Source of the DNA: RPRC01 sp034933285
GTDB taxonomy: Bacteria > Desulfobacterota > Desulfuromonadia > Geobacterales > Geobacteraceae
Length of the DNA stretch: 64,000 bases
NCBI GenBank assembly: GCA_034933285.1
Contig: JAYFNT010000013.1
Span: forward strand, 1 to 64,000
Direction: 5' to 3'
Shown here one piece after another: positions 61,831 through 64,000 of the stretch; position 1 is the first letter of the stretch, and every line of letters begins with the position of its first letter. The notes beneath the pieces were generated by a model. The model had not been told where the DNA came from, searched no databases, and saw only the letters and a list, made by a program, of their open reading frames with translations. The translations under genes and the position numbers were made by a program.

Positions 61831-62562
61831 TCAGCCATGTTTCACCTCCAGGCCCAGCAATGATTCAATGTGCATATCCGCAAATGCCGGCGCAAGCATT
61901 TCCACCAGGTCCATTTCATCGGTTGATTCCAGGCGGGGAAGCGTTCCTAGCAGCGGCGCCGGGGAAAGTTCGGATATGAGACGGGGAACGTATTCTTCCG
62001 CACCGGCAGGGTTGTAAGTCAGGCCGTTTATGACAATGCCCAAGGTCCTGATATGGCGCGAAAGGGCGCATTCGCAGGTCATGAGCGTATGGTTGACGGT
62101 ACCCAGATCGGGGCGGGCTACGATAAGCAGCGGGAGACTGAGCCGAGCCGGCAGGTCTGCAACCAGCAAACCCGGGCCCAGCGGAACAAGCAGGCCGCCG
62201 GCGCCTTCCACGATCACTAGGTCGTGAGAGAGGGAAAGCAGTTCGTAGGCTTCCCGAATCAGTTCGAATCCTATTACTTTTCCTTCGCGAAGCGCTGCTT
62301 CCGATGGCGCAATGGGTTCGCGAAGGACATGAGGCGAGGTAATCTGGCGCGGAGCCGTGCATCCGGATGCCCGGCGGAGCAGTTCCGCGTCTTCCGAGAC
62401 CAGCGAGCCATCCTTTTCCACGGCGCCGCTGGTAACCGGCTTCAAAACTCCGACGGAAAAACCCTTCAGGAAAAAGTAGCGGGCGATTGCAGCGGCAACC
62501 ACGGTTTTGCCGACCCCGGTGTCAGTACCTGTTATGAATATGCCTTTGGTTTTTATTTCCAT
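61831..62562 (-). CDS. bioD: Dethiobiotin synthetase
   Basis: BioD (243 residues) closes the ureido ring of dethiobiotin from diaminopelargonate, carbon dioxide and ATP. The P-loop FITGTDTGVGKT at the N-terminus, LKPVTSGA near residue 37 and the VEGAGGLLVPL block near 115 are present. The ATG at 62562 has AGGGAG upstream and begins 19 bp after the bioB stop, so the two form an operon. Longer in-frame starts would overlap bioB and lack sites. Confidence 0.95.
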   Translation of the reverse strand: MEIKTKGIFITGTDTGVGKTVVAAAIARYFFLKGFSVGVLKPVTSGAVEKDGSLVSEDAELLRRASGCTAPRQITSPHVLREPIAPSEAALREGKVIGFELIREAYELLSLSHDLVIVEGAGGLLVPLGPGLLVADLPARLSLPLLIVARPDLGTVNHTLMTCECALSRHIRTLGIVINGLTYNPAGAEEYVPRLISELSPAPLLGTLPRLESTDEMDLVEMLAPAFADMHIESLLGLEVKHG

Positions 62563-62581
62563 TCTCCCTGCAGCTCCTTTA

Positions 62582-63568
62582 TCAGCAGGCGCATGGTTCG
62601 ATGACCATTCCCAGATCGCCGAGCATCTGCCGGTCCTGTTCTTCATCCCTGCCGGTGGTGGTCAGATAGTTCCCGATCATCATGCCGCTGGCTCCGGCAA
62701 AGAATATCCAGGACTGCAGGTCCCGGAGGTTTTTCTCGCGTCCGCCGCAAACGGTGATCTTCTTGTCCGGCAGGATGAGGCGAAAGACGGCTATGATGGA
62801 AAGGCAGGTCATGGGCGTGAGAAAATCAGCGTCTGCCAGCCTGGTTCCAGGAATTGGATTGAGAAAATTGATCGGTATGGAGTCAACGTCAAGTTCCCGC
62901 AGGGTCAGTGCCAATTCGATCCTCTGCTCCATGGTTTCCCCCAAGCCGAAGATTCCGCCGCAGCAGACCCTGAGGCCGGCCTTTTTCGCGTTGCGGACGG
63001 TTTCCACATCTTCATCGTAGTCGTGGGTCGTGCAGATCGAAGGGAAGAATGAGCGTGAAGTCTCCAGGTTGTGGTGATAGGTTACCGCACCTGCTTCCTT
63101 CAGGCGGACAGCTGTTTCCATGTCAATCGTGCCTAGTGAGCATGAGGGTGGTACTTTCGTGCTGGAACGTATTGATCGCAGTGCATCACAGATCCGGTCC
63201 AGTTCCTGCCCTTTACCGATCGATGAGCCGCTTGCAACGATGCCGAAACACTCCGAGCCTGCTTTTTCCGCATTCACGGCTTTAGCGGCGATCTCCTGCG
63301 GATCCAGCAACGGGTAAACAGGAGCGTTTGTTTCATGGTGTACGGATTGAGCGCAAAAGGCGCAATTTTCCGGGCAGCGCCCCGATTTTGCATTGACTAT
63401 GGAACAGAGATGAACTCTGTTTCCGGCGTGTTTTTCCCTTAGTTTGTTTGCCGCGGCAAACAGTTCGAAAAGTTCGGAGCCGCTTGCCGCTTCGAGAAGG
63501 GAAAGATCTTCAGCGGAAGGAGTTCCTCCATTTTCCAGGCGTTCGATAATATCCTGTAATATTGCCAT
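62582..63568 (-). CDS. bioB: Biotin synthase
   Basis: BioB (328 residues), a radical-SAM enzyme, inserts sulfur into dethiobiotin to make biotin. The radical-SAM cluster motif CPENCAFCAQS near residue 57 and the second-cluster region (YHHNLETSRSFF) are clear. The ATG at 63568 is preferred to one ten codons earlier because GGAG lies nine bases upstream of it. A BirA-type operator lies 43-74 bp before the start. bioF and bioA are not in the window. Confidence 0.96.
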   Translation of the reverse strand: MAILQDIIERLENGGTPSAEDLSLLEAASGSELFELFAAANKLREKHAGNRVHLCSIVNAKSGRCPENCAFCAQSVHHETNAPVYPLLDPQEIAAKAVNAEKAGSECFGIVASGSSIGKGQELDRICDALRSIRSSTKVPPSCSLGTIDMETAVRLKEAGAVTYHHNLETSRSFFPSICTTHDYDEDVETVRNAKKAGLRVCCGGIFGLGETMEQRIELALTLRELDVDSIPINFLNPIPGTRLADADFLTPMTCLSIIAVFRLILPDKKITVCGGREKNLRDLQSWIFFAGASGMMIGNYLTTTGRDEEQDRQMLGDLGMVIEPCAC

Positions 63569-63610
63569 ATTGTCGGTCTCCGCATATTGGGGTATCATAT
63601 GGCCGGCAGA

Positions 63611-63642
63611 ATGTCAACCTTTAGTGCGATGATGGTTGACGA
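63611..63642 (-). promoter_or_regulatory. BirA (biotin repressor) operator of bioB-bioD
   Basis: ATGTCAACC, a 14-base spacer and GGTTGACGA match the BirA operator pattern (TGTnAACC-N14/15-GGTTnACA) at nearly every conserved position. On the leftward strand TTGACA sequences at 63648-63643 and 63617-63612 fall inside or beside it, so a bound BirA would cover the promoter. Biotin-replete cells should therefore shut off bioB and bioD. Confidence 0.8.
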
Positions 63643-63792
63643 TGTCAACTCATGACTCACTGGTCGGAGCTTTCACTGGTTTCAAGCGCTTTCCCGGTTT
63701 TCGAGATCTTGCTACTTTCGCCGTATCACGATCTCCTCGAAAGCCTCGCTCCGGCGCTTGTCAGCCATTACCAGGAGTTTCCGGATGGAATT

Positions 63793-64000
63793 CTATCTGG
63801 ATGATGCTTTGCCGGAAGAGGATGCGGAGTGGGGAGTTTTCAGAAACAGTTCAACTGCGCGGTTATGCTCGGGGAGCGAAGTCGAGAAATAGTGGGTGCC
63901 GTCATTTTTTGCCACGAAATAGAGGAATCTTGTTTTTGCCGGTGAAAGAACAGCTTCCACTGCGCCTTCTCCCGGGTTGCCGATCGGGCCGGGCGGAAGC
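63793..64000 (-). CDS. mltG: C-terminal end of endolytic transglycosylase MltG (partial)
   Basis: About 69 C-terminal residues are inside the window. The reading LPPGPIGNPGEGAVEAVLSP, then KTRFLYFVAKNDGTHYFST and PEHNRAVELF, matches the conserved end of MltG, which cuts nascent peptidoglycan strands and helps set glycan length. The stop is TAG at 63793-63795, after a variable serine-rich tail. The gene continues beyond the window edge. It lies upstream of bioB in the same direction, separated by 224 bp that contain the biotin operator. Confidence 0.88.
   Translation of the reverse strand, partial: LPPGPIGNPGEGAVEAVLSPAKTRFLYFVAKNDGTHYFSTSLPEHNRAVELFLKTPHSASSSGKASSR

Noticed and set aside
63660..63792. 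Short leftward 18-codon frame between mltG and bioB
   Set aside because: It has no clear ribosome-binding site and no resemblance to a known peptide.

Overview
The window is 64 kb of ordinary bacterial chromosome, mostly core genes, with GC in the mid-50s by eye. Gene content and order suggest a Deltaproteobacterium close to Geobacter (Desulfuromonadales). The pointers are a B12-dependent class II ribonucleotide reductase, AcnB with a full-length pyruvate carboxylase, a short GNAT protein of the N-acetylglutamate synthase type, an orphan NtrC-type regulator, and the run yceD-rpmF-plsX-fabH-fabD-fabG-acpP-fabF-rpiB-glyA. This assignment is inference from protein resemblance. No rRNA, CRISPR, prophage or insertion sequence was seen.

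Layout. 1-2.5 kb is the least ordinary part: a decayed DnaQ-type exonuclease gene, three C5T3/A3G5 hairpins and two small secreted proteins of unknown function. 2.5-7 kb holds a metallo-beta-lactamase-fold hydrolase, a rhomboid-like membrane protein that appears to lack a catalytic serine, a lipoprotein, an Smr-domain protein and a 34-residue membrane peptide. 7-14.5 kb is a leftward block: LysM protein, dprA, topA, trmFO, a small membrane protein, maf and yggS. 14.7-20.4 kb has a U32 peptidase, a ModE-like regulator, a Crp/Fnr regulator and nrdJ. 20.8-26.5 kb runs phoH, tsaD, rsmA and aspS rightward, then trmL leftward. 26.6-34.7 kb is the fatty-acid and phospholipid operon behind a good sigma-70 promoter, with rpiB and glyA at its end. 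34.9-43.8 kb carries a Yip1-type protein, galE, rarA, glgP, nadK, recN and the GNAT gene. 43.9-51.4 kb has pmbA, acnB, tRNA-Gly, a small secreted protein, rnc, a thioesterase and a DUF445 protein. 51.5-64 kb has a phosphodiesterase, the NtrC-type regulator, the NfeD/slipin pair, a parvulin-type isomerase, pyruvate carboxylase, a phospholipase C/P1-nuclease-like protein, bioD, bioB and the C-terminal end of mltG.

How the parts fit. The fatty-acid operon makes acyl-ACP from malonyl-ACP and passes it to PlsX for phospholipid synthesis. Pyruvate carboxylase needs biotin, and the bioB-bioD pair that supplies it lies about 2 kb away behind a textbook BirA-type operator. TsaD, TrmL, TrmFO, RsmA, AspS, the L32 protein, RNase III and tRNA-Gly belong to translation. 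RecN, RarA, DprA, TopA and NrdJ belong to DNA maintenance.

No complete new multi-gene system stands out. The most interesting signals are non-coding or small: intrinsic terminators directly in front of glyA, dprA and the rhomboid-like gene; two opposed arrays of a 7-bp repeat between pmbA and acnB; the BirA operator; a probable NrdR box ahead of nrdJ; and several short secreted or membrane proteins of unknown function.
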